The notes beneath the pieces are model-generated. The model did not search any database. It was not told the origin of the DNA and was given only the letters and a program-made list of their open reading frames with translations. Positions 35,271 through 46,374 of a stretch of DNA of 53,864 bases are shown piece after piece. The stretch's first letter is position 1; every line of letters starts with the position of its first letter. The stretch is from positions 1 to 53,864 of the forward strand of contig JAHLWZ010000899.1 of the NCBI GenBank assembly GCA_020536535.1, read 5' to 3'. The position numbers and the translations under genes are program-made. The DNA comes from Pelomyxa schiedti. Taxonomy: Eukaryota > Evosea > Pelobiontida > Pelomyxidae.

Positions 35271-37073
35271 ATGTTCATGATCACATTTCGGCGAACCTTT
35301 AGCGGTCCGCTAAAAACTATGGAGTACGCAGCCAAGGGTACATTTGACGATGTCTATGTCAAGCTCAAGGGGGATTTCCTTTGCCGTCTACGAACAGCAC
35401 AGGTTACTTTGTTGTGGCTGTTTGGTACAACAATTTTCCCCAATTATTTTGCCCTTTACGAACGAGCAATTTCGGGTTTTTGGCCTGCAGACCGTCGTGA
35501 TACGGCTGAGAAGTGGGGAAACGTTGTGTGGGGAAGTAGTTGCACTGAAACGCTATTATGGTTCGCCTGCTGCTGTTATTGCTCTGGCTAGTGATGATGC
35601 GCCCGCTACGGTGAAAAATTTTTATCCCGGCTTTGAATGCTCATTTTCGCTGCCGAGCGAGTGCCCCTGTGGATCACATATGTGTGAATCTTTTCCCACT
35701 TAACATTTTTGTAATACTTTTTGCTACATCCACGTGGCTAGGAGTTCTTTGGGTTTTCCTGTATTGGGTTTGCATATTCCTAGAGATTCAGTTCTTATGG
35801 CGGGAGCCCATTTTAGAGTAAAGCAACTTGTTTGTTGCCCTACCACAGAGTTTGACAGTGCTTCATATCAAGTTGTACCACTTCACCCTTGTTTCATGGA
35901 GGATGCTCCACAGCCACTGGAATGCGCACCGACGCGATCACTCTTGATAGAGACGGGGATACCTGGAATTGATCTTTGGAATCCCATATTTAAAGGTGAC
36001 TCGGCCGCTGTACGTTCTCACTGTTTGTAATGTACATTGATTTTTTTTTTAAGATTGGTGTTTCTTCCGTTAACGTTGCATATCTTATTGTATCCCGCCT
36101 CGCAGAGGCTCGTGTCCTAGGATCGCAGCAACCCATGCAATGCATTGTAACTTTATTGCATCCAAGGGACATGCAGCGACCCTGGGATGATTGCCTTGGA
36201 CAATTACCCTCTAGTACTATCATTATACATGCCCCAAGTCTTGCAGAGAGATTGGTATCTCCATTTGTATGCCTCAGTCTGGCTTCTTCTCTTGCAAACA
36301 GCACAGGAGGGTATTTCGCCAACTAATGACCTTCCCAACTCTCACCTTGTGCAGCAATATTTTGGTCATTCTTGTTTCTGTGGAGTATCTGTTTCAAGGG
36401 GAGCACCCCAACTACCCAGAACCTAGATATTTGCGGCAGATGTTCACTGAACAACCTGTGCGCAGAGGATCCGTAACAGTTGTCTCAATTCTCACAACGA
36501 AGCTGGCGTCTCTGAATAGGCATGCACAGAACACTACTTGTTTAGCTAGGCCTGTAATGGACTTTGAGGATAAGATATTTCATCCTGGCAACTCATCAAC
36601 TCAACTGGAATTTACCCGCACAATGGACAGATGGCGGGCAACGCTGCTGCTATCGTTACACCCGAGACTTGGAATCAATTCCATTATACAACAGGTCTGA
36701 CTTTGCATTTGGCTATCCTCCCATGCAAAAAACGCACAATCTTTCCACAGAATTCCTTCACGATTTTGACGCCGTGCATCAGTTACAGGTTCCACCCGAA
36801 ATTCTACGACGGATAGCAGGATTCCTGCCTGGCAGTTTAAGTCAATTAATAAACACAGCACATAGCCTCTACGGGCTCTCAGAATGGGCCAGGGCAGCTG
36901 AAGCCGTAAGTGAAGAACCAGCCGGCCCTATCACAAATTTTGCCCCACAGTGGAACAGTGCAATTATTGGCCTTGCAGCATGCACGGAGCGAGTGCCATT
37001 CTACAAGTCTCTCAGCCAAGCACAAAGCCTCATTGAACAACATTCCACCCACCACCTCTCCTTCCTCCCATAG
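35271..37073 (+). CDS. divergent V-ATPase subunit B-like protein lacking a P-loop
   Basis: Resembles the B (non-catalytic) subunit of rotary ATPases along its length but is very divergent. N-terminal barrel: RRTFSGPLKTMEYAAKGTFD, then VVIRLRSGETLCGEVVALKR (compare the dG..GqV strand of subunit B). Then SSLGFPVLGLHIPRDSVL (LGRVFNGSGKPIDRG equivalent), RSLLIETGIPGIDLWNPIFK (QTGISAIDVMNSIARG equivalent), and GDSAAIGVSSVNVAYLIVSR in place of a nucleotide loop. SLAERLVSPFVCLSLASSLA and GNILVILVSVEYL match the TIERIITPRLAL...VLVILTD region. The C-terminal part (LSQLINTAHSLYGLSEWARA then AEAVSEEP) fits the helical bundle. Walker A and B are not recognisable, so nucleotide binding is doubtful. Start 35271 keeps the GPL motif; 35319 is the alternative. 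It begins 34 bp after the previous stop codon. Confidence 0.65.
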
Positions 37074-37378
37074 TGAGGAAAAAAGGTGCCACTTAAATTA
37101 CAGTTATGTGAAGAAAAAGTTGTAGGAAAAAAGAGTATTTTTTTTTTTTTTTTTTGATGTTGTGTTTCCTTTGGGCCCTGTTCCCGAAAGGTAGGTCTCT
37201 TCAGGCCGCGATTTGTGTTCCTTGTGTGTATTAGTGGTTCTGTTTTGGTTCACGTTTCCAGTACTAGCTAGAAAACGATGTTGGAAGCCCAACCAATAAT
37301 CTCCAGCCAAGGGTTGGTGGGTTGGAACAATTCAAGGAAATTTGTGTGCAAGGATGTCCAGCGGGAGATAAATGTACT
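37074..37378. other. convergent 3' intergenic region
   Basis: Between the stop of the ATPase-like gene and the stop of the minus-strand gene. Contains a poly-T tract (about 37140-37156) and no gene that I can support. Confidence 0.4.
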
Positions 37379-38444
37379 TCACACCAGAGACGGAAATACC
37401 TTAACTACAGCTGATGTCCCTCCTGTTAGTGCGTTATTAGACAGGAAGGACGTTATAATGATTGCACCTGAAAGTTGAAAAGCAATCGGCTTTATGCCAA
37501 AGTCACCTGCACAGCTCAGCCACACAGAGTGCAACTCTTCGAATTCAGGTTTAAAACGTACAATGCACACCCAGATGAAAGGTCCTGATGAATTGAATCG
37601 TGAGCTGGGCTGTATAAACGTGATGGGGACATACGTGTGAATTGAATTTCCTCCATCTGTCGGAGTGCTTTTGAGAAGGAAAGAGTGTTTGGTGGATGTG
37701 CTGTTGCCTCTGCTCGATAGGCGATTTGTGGTAACAAGGAAAAGCATTCATAGAACATTTGGCCATCCTCTATTCCAAGTAACAGCCTGAAGTCTCCGTG
37801 TGGCATACTTGGTAACTCGCTGTTGGTGGTGAGCTGGTTTGATATGGGTTGGCGCCTTCGCGAGGTCCGTGAAAGCAGCGTCACTGGATGTGAGACAAGA
37901 TGCAGTCCTGGTAGGCCTTGAATGACAAGTACAATCTGGGAACCAATATGGGACCTGTTTGTAGTACAACATGTGAGTCGCATTACAAAGCAAAAAGCAA
38001 CACAAGGACCATGCCTGGTGGAGGTACACACTGGGGTTAAATTAAATTCCACTGAATTACAATCTGATGGCAGCGGAGCAGGGGACATTCTTACCACAAT
38101 TCCGTTCTTTGGATCACAAGTTCTGCACACAGCCTCTTAAATAGGGCAGCAAATGAGGTGAAGAGAAGAAGAAGGAAAAAGTGACAAAGTGGCGAGACCT
38201 TTCAAAGTTGACAAGTGGCACCACTTTGAGTGCTTGTGCACAGCGAACGACAGCGAGTACCTGTCCACTCCCTGTCGTTCCCACCACCCCGCATCCGTCA
38301 CTGTCACCCTGGCCTGTGTGGGCACATGTCGTGCTCGTTTAGAGACAAATAACATCTCAGCAAATGTCAACGGGTGGAAAGGCGGCCACAAACCTTGTAG
38401 TGATGATACTTACACAGCTCGTACGAGCTCAACGTCACTTGCAT
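37379..38444 (-). CDS. putative beta-sandwich (p53/Rel-like) DNA-binding protein
   Basis: Not assigned to a named family. Exon 1 (38414-38444) codes MQVTLSSYEL, with a strong GTAAGTAT donor. The next exons read TDAGWWERQGVDRYSLSFAV, KWCHLSTLKEAVCRTCDPKN, SVEFNLTPVCTSTRHGPCVA, IGSQIVLVIQGLPGLHLVSH and PVTLLSRTSRRRQP. Long alternating hydrophobic strands ending in a basic LLSRTSRRR stretch resemble the DNA-contacting end of p53-, Rel- or CSL-like immunoglobulin folds. The C-terminal part (FLVTTNRLSSRGNSTSTKHS, VPITFIQPSSRFNSSGPFIW, RFKPEFEELHSVWLSCAG) looks like a second beta domain. About five introns; the join near 37760 is uncertain. It is transcribed divergently from ZNF598 with only 64 bp between the start codons. 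Confidence 0.4.
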
Positions 38445-38508
38445 TTTACCAGAAACCGACTGTGTCCAATAGATCCGGAGACGAAACAAGGGCGGAACAA
38501 AGAAAAAA
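38445..38508. promoter_or_regulatory. 64-bp bidirectional promoter/5'-UTR segment
   Basis: The whole gap between two divergent start codons. It reads through AGAAACCGACTGTG and a purine-rich stretch up to the ZNF598 ATG. Both transcripts must start within or beyond this gap, so their 5' UTRs are very short or overlap. No specific element can be named. Confidence 0.4.
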
Positions 38509-41153
38509 ATGCCGAAGGGAGCGAAGACGACAAGCAAGGCCAACAACGGATCAAACACAGCGAGATCCAGCAATGGCAGCGGCGGCGGCGGCGGCGATGG
38601 TGCGGTAGCGAGATCTGGGAGTCCGTGTTCGCCCGGCGTTACTGCGCGTAACACCGCAAAGACCACCAACACCTCCGCGAGTGCCGCCACGAGGAGCGCG
38701 GCCACGTCGGCGAACGCAACGGCCAGCAGCGCGGCGACGGTCGCCGCGGCCAAGTCGGCCAAGTACTGTATCGTTTGCTGCGAGGCGGAGGAAGTGTGGT
38801 GCGTCGGGGACTGTGATCACTCCGAATTGTGCGCTTTGTGCGGATTGAGGCAAAGATTTCTGTTTGGCGACAAGTCTTGCTGCTTGTGCAAGGTGATGAG
38901 ATTTCTTTCTTATATCCAAAACTCAAAACGAGGGAAGGTGGACTGGCCAAAAAAAAATATACTGGGATATATCTTTAACTGTTTATAATCTTTGTTTCTA
39001 CCGCCCACACACAGGGTTCTTTCCCCCTTTCAAATTCTTTTTCCCATTAGGTGCCTCAAGAGACTGTGGTGTTTACAAGTAAGCACAGTACACCATTTTC
39101 CAGACTTATACAGAGGAGTCTTGTATATGATGAGTTCTTGAAGATTCACTTTGATGGTGAGCATATAAGGCGTCAAATTCTGGATATAATATCTGCTGCT
39201 TGTGTCACTTGTGCAAGCCCTTTCCCCTTGCGTGTGCTTGCTAGACCGGCAACTGCTGCTCATGCAAAAACTCCCTTTCCGTCTCTCGCTGCTTTGAAGC
39301 AGCATGTGAAAAAGTCTCACCCTGGGCTCAATTTTTGGTATCCACCTTCTCTCATGGATACTAAGTATATATTGTAATATCTGTTGCACGGTACACTGTG
39401 CACATAGTAAGCAGACTTCTGTTTACACTCATTGGCAAATAAAACTTTTATGCTTTCCAGTCATATTTGTCTATCTGAACGAAAAGTTTTCATCGTAGAA
39501 CAACTGTTGTTTACGCCTCCCGAGTTGGAAAAGCACATGCGAGAATGGGATGGCGGGATTTCACAGGAAAATAAGAAATGTGGAAAAGGTAAATCCACAC
39601 AACAGAAAAGTCTTTACTCAACCATTCTTTTCTAGCTGTTGTTAAAGGGCACCCATCTTGCCTGTTCTGCCGTCAGCACTTCTATAACCTTGATCACTTG
39701 TATGAACACCTTAACCGAGTGCACACTACCTGCTTTTTGTGCGAGCGTGAGAGTGTTCGAACCCAGTACTACGAGAACAGTGAACAAGTAACAGTCTTGA
39801 TTTCTTCTCAGTTGTAATAGTTAATCCATTATAGCTTATGAAACATTACAGTGACTGCCATTACCTGTGTTTACATCCCGAGTGCGTTCAAAATGCCTCT
39901 GTTACTGTGTTCCTCACTCCAATGGAGCTCCACACCCACCAAGTGATTTTGCCTCTTTCTATCCTTTTTCTCATTGGGTAAGGCCCTGGAACACTCAGCT
40001 GGAAAGCGGAAATCAGCACCTCTGCTTCTTGGCTACAAGGTTTGCATTCGTCCACTAAAATGCCAAATAAATCCAGAGCAGATAAAACGGATGGACCGTA
40101 GTGGTTCTGGGCTTGCAGCAGAGTCAAATACTGTATAACACAGTTATTCTGCCATCTCTCATAATATCAGGAAAAGTCAGAGACAAGCACTACTACTACC
40201 AGCAGTACAGAAATCTCCGAGACCAAACCGGCTGTTGCCTACCAAAGGACCGAAGTTGGGCTAGCGACGTTCATGACACCGATGCCAACTTCAACGAGCT
40301 ATGTAGGGGCAGCACTTGCAGCCTCAAATTCCTTCCCTGGCGGAATTTCACAAGAACCTACTAAGTCCAAAGGCAAAAAAAAGGGTAAGAAGCGGTCACA
40401 AGCATCAAGTCTTGAACCAGGGGAGGGAGACAGTGATCCCTATCCCTTGCCACCTATGCGACTTCCTCCTCTCCCTCCACCGTCAACAGTCACAGAAGCA
40501 CCGATTGCCTTGAATACCGGATTACAACCAACCTCACAGGAGCAACGCCCCACAGCATGCGCAGACTCGCCCAAAGTCAGTGTTGCCAAACCTCTTGTGG
40601 AACCACCAAAGCAAAGTGTACTGGAAGAGATTAAGAGCACCCTTGGACCCGAAAAATTCCAAGAATTTCGGAACCTCTCTGCAGATTTCATTGCCTCTAG
40701 AATTGACGCTTACGACTATTACACGTACTTCTTCCAGTTCTTTGGCAAAACACCATCAAGCAACAGTCTGTTCTTGCGATTCGTGGACATGGTTCCCAAT
40801 AAAGACAAGCTGAACGAATTGACTAGTTTACATCAAGCCATTATCTCCGTATGTGTCCAAGTAAGTTCCCACACCGGCTCTAACAACAACAACAAACAAC
40901 AACAAAACAAAAAACCCAACAGTCTGGGCAGACTGCGCAACCACAACAACAACAGGGGAATCCCCCACCACCACCACTTGCCCCAAGCCCATCACAATCA
41001 CACTCACACACCCTCCCGCTATCCAGCGCAGATGAATTCCCCAGTCTCAGTGAATCCTTTACTCGCTCCTCTACTCCAAGCCGTTGGTTCCAAACAAGAA
41101 GCTCTGCATTTGACCCAACCTACATTCACAACGACACGTCGTCTCAGTTCTAA
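38509..41153 (+). CDS. ZNF598: ZNF598/Hel2-type RING E3 ubiquitin ligase of ribosome quality control
   Basis: Recognises collided ribosomes and ubiquitinates small-subunit proteins (eS10, uS10). Start MPKGAKTTSKANNGSNTARS with an Ala/Ser/Thr low-complexity head. RING: YCIVCCEAEEVWCVGDCDHS, ELCALCGLRQRF, KSCCLCKV, in the same spacing as ZNF598. C2H2 series: GHPSCLFCRQHFYNLDHLYE, HLNRVHTTCFLCERES, YYENSEQ, LMKHYSDCHYLCLHPECVQN. A basic linker follows (SKGKKKGKKRSQ). The conserved C-terminal helical domain is EIKSTLGPEKFQEFRNLSAD, FIASRIDAYDYYTYFFQFFG and FLRFVDMVPNKDKLNELTSL. The last exon is Gln/Pro-rich and carries DEFPSLSESF, matching the (D/E)FPSL motifs of the family, ending DTSSQF at 41153. 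A poly-C tract follows the stop. About five introns. Confidence 0.92.
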
Positions 41154-41323
41154 CCCCCCCCCCCCCAGTTATTGCCAAACTGGCAAATTTAAATGAATTC
41201 CCCCTTCACCCCTTTTGACACCTTACGTACATCGCCTGGGCTAGAAGATCGGCATCAAAGTTCTTGGAAGAGGTGGAAACACGATAAAAAAACAAAAAAA
41301 AAAAATAAAAACATAGCCAGGAG

Positions 41324-44300
41324 ATGTTGGGTTCCCGATCTGCCACGTCTGCGTCGTCAACAAGCACTACGACGAGTGCTACCGGATCTACGAGCAGCAC
41401 ACGTGGCGCGACAACTACGACCAGCCGGCCGCCATTAAAGAGATCTGTCTCTTCTTCGGCACTCGTAACGGCCCCACTGCAGCTCCTCGGAATCGGCGGC
41501 AGCAAGGACACCACCGCGGCGTCGCCGCCGCCGTCTTCCTCGTCGCCGACGTCTGGTGCTTTCTCGTTCACGTCCTCTTCCGCGTCGAGCTCTGGCGGTG
41601 GCTTGAGGTCGTCGATGCCTGCTAGCTCGTCGTCTGCTTTGGGTGGTGCGGCGGGCCTGAGATCGAGCGCTCCGAGGTCGTCATTTGACCACGTTGGGGG
41701 CAGTTCGGCTTCGCCACTTGGCTCTGATATGGGCACCTCGAGGCGAGCACCCTCGAGAATGCTGCTGAGCACGTACTACTCTGTGGATGACAATGACACC
41801 ACCACGGCGAAAACAAAAGCTGCGGCGGCTGGGAGGAGGGTCGCAGGTTTGCCTGCGGAGACCAAAACCGGCGGTGCAACGGGGAGCGGTCCTACTGTGG
41901 CTCAAAAACCTGAAGAGGTGGCTGACATCAATATTAACAGTCCCACATTCAATGCCCAGGCGTACTTCAACACACTGATCAAGTCCATGAATCTAGTGGC
42001 TTTGTCGGCCAGGGACAAGGAACTTGTTGCTGGTTGGCATGCTTGGACATTTGTTATACTGAAAATTCACTTTTTTTAGAAATGAAGGATCTGGATGAAA
42101 AAATGAAGGCCCTTGTCTATGACAATTACAATAAATTCATAAATGCAACTGATACTATTCGCAAAGTATCTCCCACTTCACCCCCTCCTGGATGGGCTAA
42201 CTTCTTTTCCTCCTCTTCAAGATGAAATCCAATGTGGAGAATATGGAGGATGAAATGAAACAGTTGAAAGAAAACATGAAAGACATCGGGAATTGTAGCG
42301 ATAAGATCAATTCCTCTCTGTCCTTCCGGAGGGAAAAAATTGACCACCTTGCTGCTGTCCACACATTACTTACTCGGGTTTCTTTTCTTTTATGAAACTA
42401 TGTTCCTGATTGATGGATTATACCTTGTAGCTACAATTCATTGCAGAATTGCCTGCTCGACTAAGAAAGTGTCTAACTATGAAAGCGTACTCTCAAGCAG
42501 CAAAATATTTCATGCAATCCTCGGGGATGTTAAAAAAGTATAATCTACCATCATTCATTAGAATACAAGTAAGCTGGTATGGGGCCATGTTCAAGTCTCA
42601 TGTTACTAGGCAGAATGTGAGGAAATTATCAAAGAGCTCAGAACAATTCTGTACGCCCAGATAAAAGTCTCCCCACCTCCTCCTCTTCCCGTTGGAACAC
42701 CAATGCCATCATTCGAGTTCCCTGCTCGGGCTGTAGAGCAAGCAGGAAGTGTTTTGATGATGCTACATGAACCTGAAGAAACTGTGAGGCACCTATTTTT
42801 GGACAGGTGCATGATTTTCTTTTTTTTTTTTTATTACTCGGCAGCATCTGACACAGGTTCAGTTACCAAGTTGCCTTTGACTATTTGACAGAGCAGTACA
42901 GTGCAGATAGAAATAAAAAGTATTACCAAATCACCAAACTACATTCAAATTCCAGTCACATTTTCCACTAGACTCACAACATCATTTCAGTTGTGCAATG
43001 CATGAAATTGCGAAGATGCTGTGCCCTCCATTCTTTTCCCAGCTGCTTCTCACCTATGAATCATACCGAATGGTATTCTTGGGCGGAGATAGCCTTGTTG
43101 GTGATGAAGACCTAGAAGCACCGTAAAAAACCCAAATCCTTACAATGTCACACTAACTGCCTTATAGCCACTATGAAGGACCAGCATGGGATGACATTTT
43201 CAATTTTTTAAAAGATAAATTTGAACAGTACTTGCGCTCAGTGCACAGAAGAGTCGCTGTAAGTATTCCATAACTCTCTTATACCCTATTCAGTATGAAT
43301 TTCAAGGAAGCCAGAGCAACAGGCCAAGCCGTTCAGGCAGATGAAGTGGCTTCTTGTCTTGCAGTGGTACATGAAGTTAGCCTTCAGGTTCATCATCAAC
43401 TGCCATTTCTCCATATAGCCGAGAGGACAGCTGATATGGTTTAAATTTCTCGTGTCTTTGTTCTTTCCATTTAATTTTCATAAGATTGGAAGCACAGTTC
43501 TTGCTTCCATTGAGTCACACTTCCTGGGGTTACATTCAGCATGCTCTGGTGTGATTCATCTTACTGAAAATACTTTTCCTCATCAATCCCTCCAAAAAGA
43601 ACAACTTCTTACTTTACACAATAACGTCGAGTCCCACAAGGTTGTAAAACCTGGTGACGATTTCTGGTCCACAACCCTTGATTCTATCGCAAAATCTGTG
43701 CTAGAGCAGCTAGTTGATGTGGTTAAAAAACTTCAGGCAAAGTGACCTTCCCTTAAACAAAATACTCACCCCCTTTGTTAGCCTTTCCTTGAACCGGAAA
43801 AACGATTCTTGATTCCACACCAACTCCAGATTTCTACTAATATTTATGTCAAAGCTCAGCAGTTTTTCCTGTTTCTTGAACAGCTGTTTATGGTGAACAA
43901 AATTCTCTGCTTGTACTTCATTTACTCAAACATTAGGATTGCGAAAACTTGGAAGATAACCCAACACACCCTTTACGCAGTATGAAAATAAGGTACTTGC
44001 TATCAGTCAGGGAACAAACCTTAAATTAACATTATACAAGCCCACCTCTGTTCTTTGTGTTAGTTGGGGTCCTCCACAGAATCGATGCCCTTCTCGACGA
44101 ATTTGTTGTTCAACTCCAATGTACTTTTATCATTCAAGACAAACTTGCGTCTGACCTGGTATTCGGCTTTTCTTCATTTTTTCCTCATTGACAGGGAGCA
44201 GATAAATGCAGATGAGATTAGGCAGAGATTCAGGACAACAGCAAGTAAATTACTGCAGTTGTATGTAATTGTTGAGGGACGACAGCTCAGTTCCTACATG

Positions 44301-44964
44301 CACAAGTACATTGAATCAGCTAATTGGCTTCGTTCTAAGGTTTGGTTGTACTGAGCCAATCCACCAATAATCTCACCCTCCAGGAAGTAAGAGGAGTTGG
44401 TCTGGGAGCTCAATTATTCATGCATCACATCCAAGAAATTGATATGCTGGGTAGACAAATTATTCCAGATACTCCTCCCGCCAGTGCCGGAGTTTCTGGA
44501 AGGGGAACTGCATCACGCGGTTCCGCACAGAGCAAGTCCTTCTTTGGCCACAAAATGGATATGTTTGCAAGAGTCGACTACAATAGGGATGCTGTTATGG
44601 TTTCTATAAGTCGCATTGGAATGAAGGTGCCCCAACCAACATATGATTACACTTCTAAAAACAACAACAGACTATGTGTGAATGCATTCGCTTAAGCAGT
44701 TTTGGTCGCTGTGGCTATCAGCAAGTCCAAGTAGATGTTGCGTATCTACAAGCCGGGCTTTCCCAGCTGCTTAATACCAAGAGGTTACCCAATAAACACT
44801 GTCCATCCTCTCTCACTTCCTCCCTCATTAGTGATGTCAACATCTTCTTTGCTGAGGCCGAAGTTAGTGCACAGCGTCGCTGTATCGACCCTGTGAAGTT
44901 TGATACAGTTTTGATACAACACATTCTACACCCACAACTAGCCGCACCCTCATCCTCCCTGTAA
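41324..44964 (+). CDS. VPS51: VPS51, GARP/EARP tethering complex subunit
   Basis: Subunit of the complexes that tether endosome-derived vesicles at the trans-Golgi (GARP) or recycling endosomes (EARP). The first exon opens with about 190 residues of Ser/Thr/Gly/Ala low complexity and is GC-rich. The conserved N-terminal module then reads DININSPTFNAQAYFNTLIK, DLDEKMKALVYDNYNKFINA, TDTIRKMKSNVENMEDEMKQ, LSFRREKIDHLAAVHTLLTR and LQFIAELPARLRKCLTMKAY, nearly word for word the VPS51 family pattern. Downstream exons (42580-44960) are helical and end in SQLLNTKRLPNKHCPSSLTS, then RRCIDPVKFDTVLIQHILHP and the stop at 44964. More than ten introns. Only 93 bp separate it from the next gene on the same strand. 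Confidence 0.92.
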
Positions 44965-45056
44965 AAAAAAGTAACAAGGAATAAACCCCAACGGCACAGG
45001 CCTGTGCCATACCCCCGTACCGTCTTCTAGAAATTCGCCACCAAGTTGGAAACAGA

Positions 45057-46348
45057 ATGTCGTGGCTGGTGTACGGGGGCGGTGGATGGATCGGAAGGCA
45101 GTTTGTAGATCTACTACGGAGGCAGGGGAGGGTGGTGCAACTTGGTTGTGCTCGTATAGAGGACAGGGAACACGTCGCCAGGTAGTTGGATGAGGGGCAA
45201 TTTTTGTGTGGTTGTTTTTGACTGTGGGTGCCACTACTTTAGGGAGATTGATGCGTGTCATGCTGATAGGATAATAAACCTGGCAGGCAAAGTATTAATT
45301 TCTTTACGTTACTTGGTCACAACCCACCTTTTCACAAAAGACTGGTGTTCCCAATGTGGATTGGTGTGAGGACCACAAAGAAGAGACCCTAAGGTAATTA
45401 AACAAATTTGGGAGAAAGATGTTAAACCATGCATGTGCAGATCAAATGTTCTCGGAATTATGACCTTGGTGGATGTTGCTTTTCTCAAAGGAATTCATGT
45501 CACCCACTTTGGAACTGGTAATGTTATTTTTTCTGATTTTTGAACCAATTAGGTGCTGTGCAGGGTGCATTTATGAATATGACTCTTCCCACCCAATTGG
45601 CTCTGGAATTGGTTTCACAGAAGAGGATCCCCCAAACTTTGACAAATCGTTCTACTCCAAAACAAAGGCTCTAGGAGAGAAGGTGCGGTTTTTCCCCTGC
45701 ACTGTCTTCTTTTTTAGTCACAACAACATTGCATTGGCTAGTTATTGGTGCATTATCCGAATTTACTTATATTACGCCTTCGGATGCCAATTTCAGAAGA
45801 CTTACATCCCCGATCATTTCTAACCAAGATTGCATCCTACCGCTATGTTGTCTTTCCTTACCCAAACTTATACCAATACCAATAGCTGTAAGGTTGTGAA
45901 TGTACCAAATAGTATTTCCCTACTGCCAGACCTTTTACCAGTGGCAACTGATATGTCCGAGAAGAAAATAACGGGGGTATTTAATTTTACGAACCCTGGG
46001 ACTCTTTCTCACAATGAGATTCTGGACCTCTATCGTGAAGTGTGTGCAGCCCACAAAACGCAAACGTTAAAAGAAATACAGTACCTTGACCCCGACTATG
46101 TATATGAAAATTTCTCACTAGAAGAACAGGCCAAAATACTTAAAGCTGGAAGGTCAAACAACGAGCTGGTTTCCTCCCTACGTTTTAATTTACTGTTTCA
46201 TTGCTACAAGGATTGCACGAAGCTGCTTAGTTTATATCCGGGCATACCTCCTGCAAGGAAGTCCATTGTGGATCTCTTTCTCAGGATGAAATTAGCCAGA
46301 ATACCACCACTACCACGACGAGTTTTATCAACACCATCATCTTCCTGA
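45057..46348 (+). CDS. UER1: nucleotide-rhamnose synthase/epimerase-reductase (UER1/NRS-ER type)
   Basis: Second half of the nucleotide-rhamnose pathway: converts the 4-keto-6-deoxyglucose nucleotide to nucleotide-rhamnose by 3,5-epimerisation and 4-reduction. SDR fold: MSWLVYGGGGWIGRQFVDLL (GxxGWIG NAD(P) loop), DRIINLAGK, TGVPNVDWCEDHKEETLR, GCIYEYDSSHPIGSGIGFTE, EDPPNFDKSFYSKTKALGEK (catalytic YxxxK), VVNVPNSISLLPDLLPVATD, ITGVFNFTNPGTLSHNEILD and NFSLEEQAKILKAGRSNNEL. This matches the plant enzyme along its length, as a stand-alone protein rather than fused to the 4,6-dehydratase. The dehydratase partner is not in the window. Four or five introns. Its stop lies 26 bp from the stop of the convergent phosphatase gene, with AATAAA at 46357-46362. 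Confidence 0.9.
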
Positions 46349-46374
46349 TATTGAGAAATAAAAGGGAGGTATAT

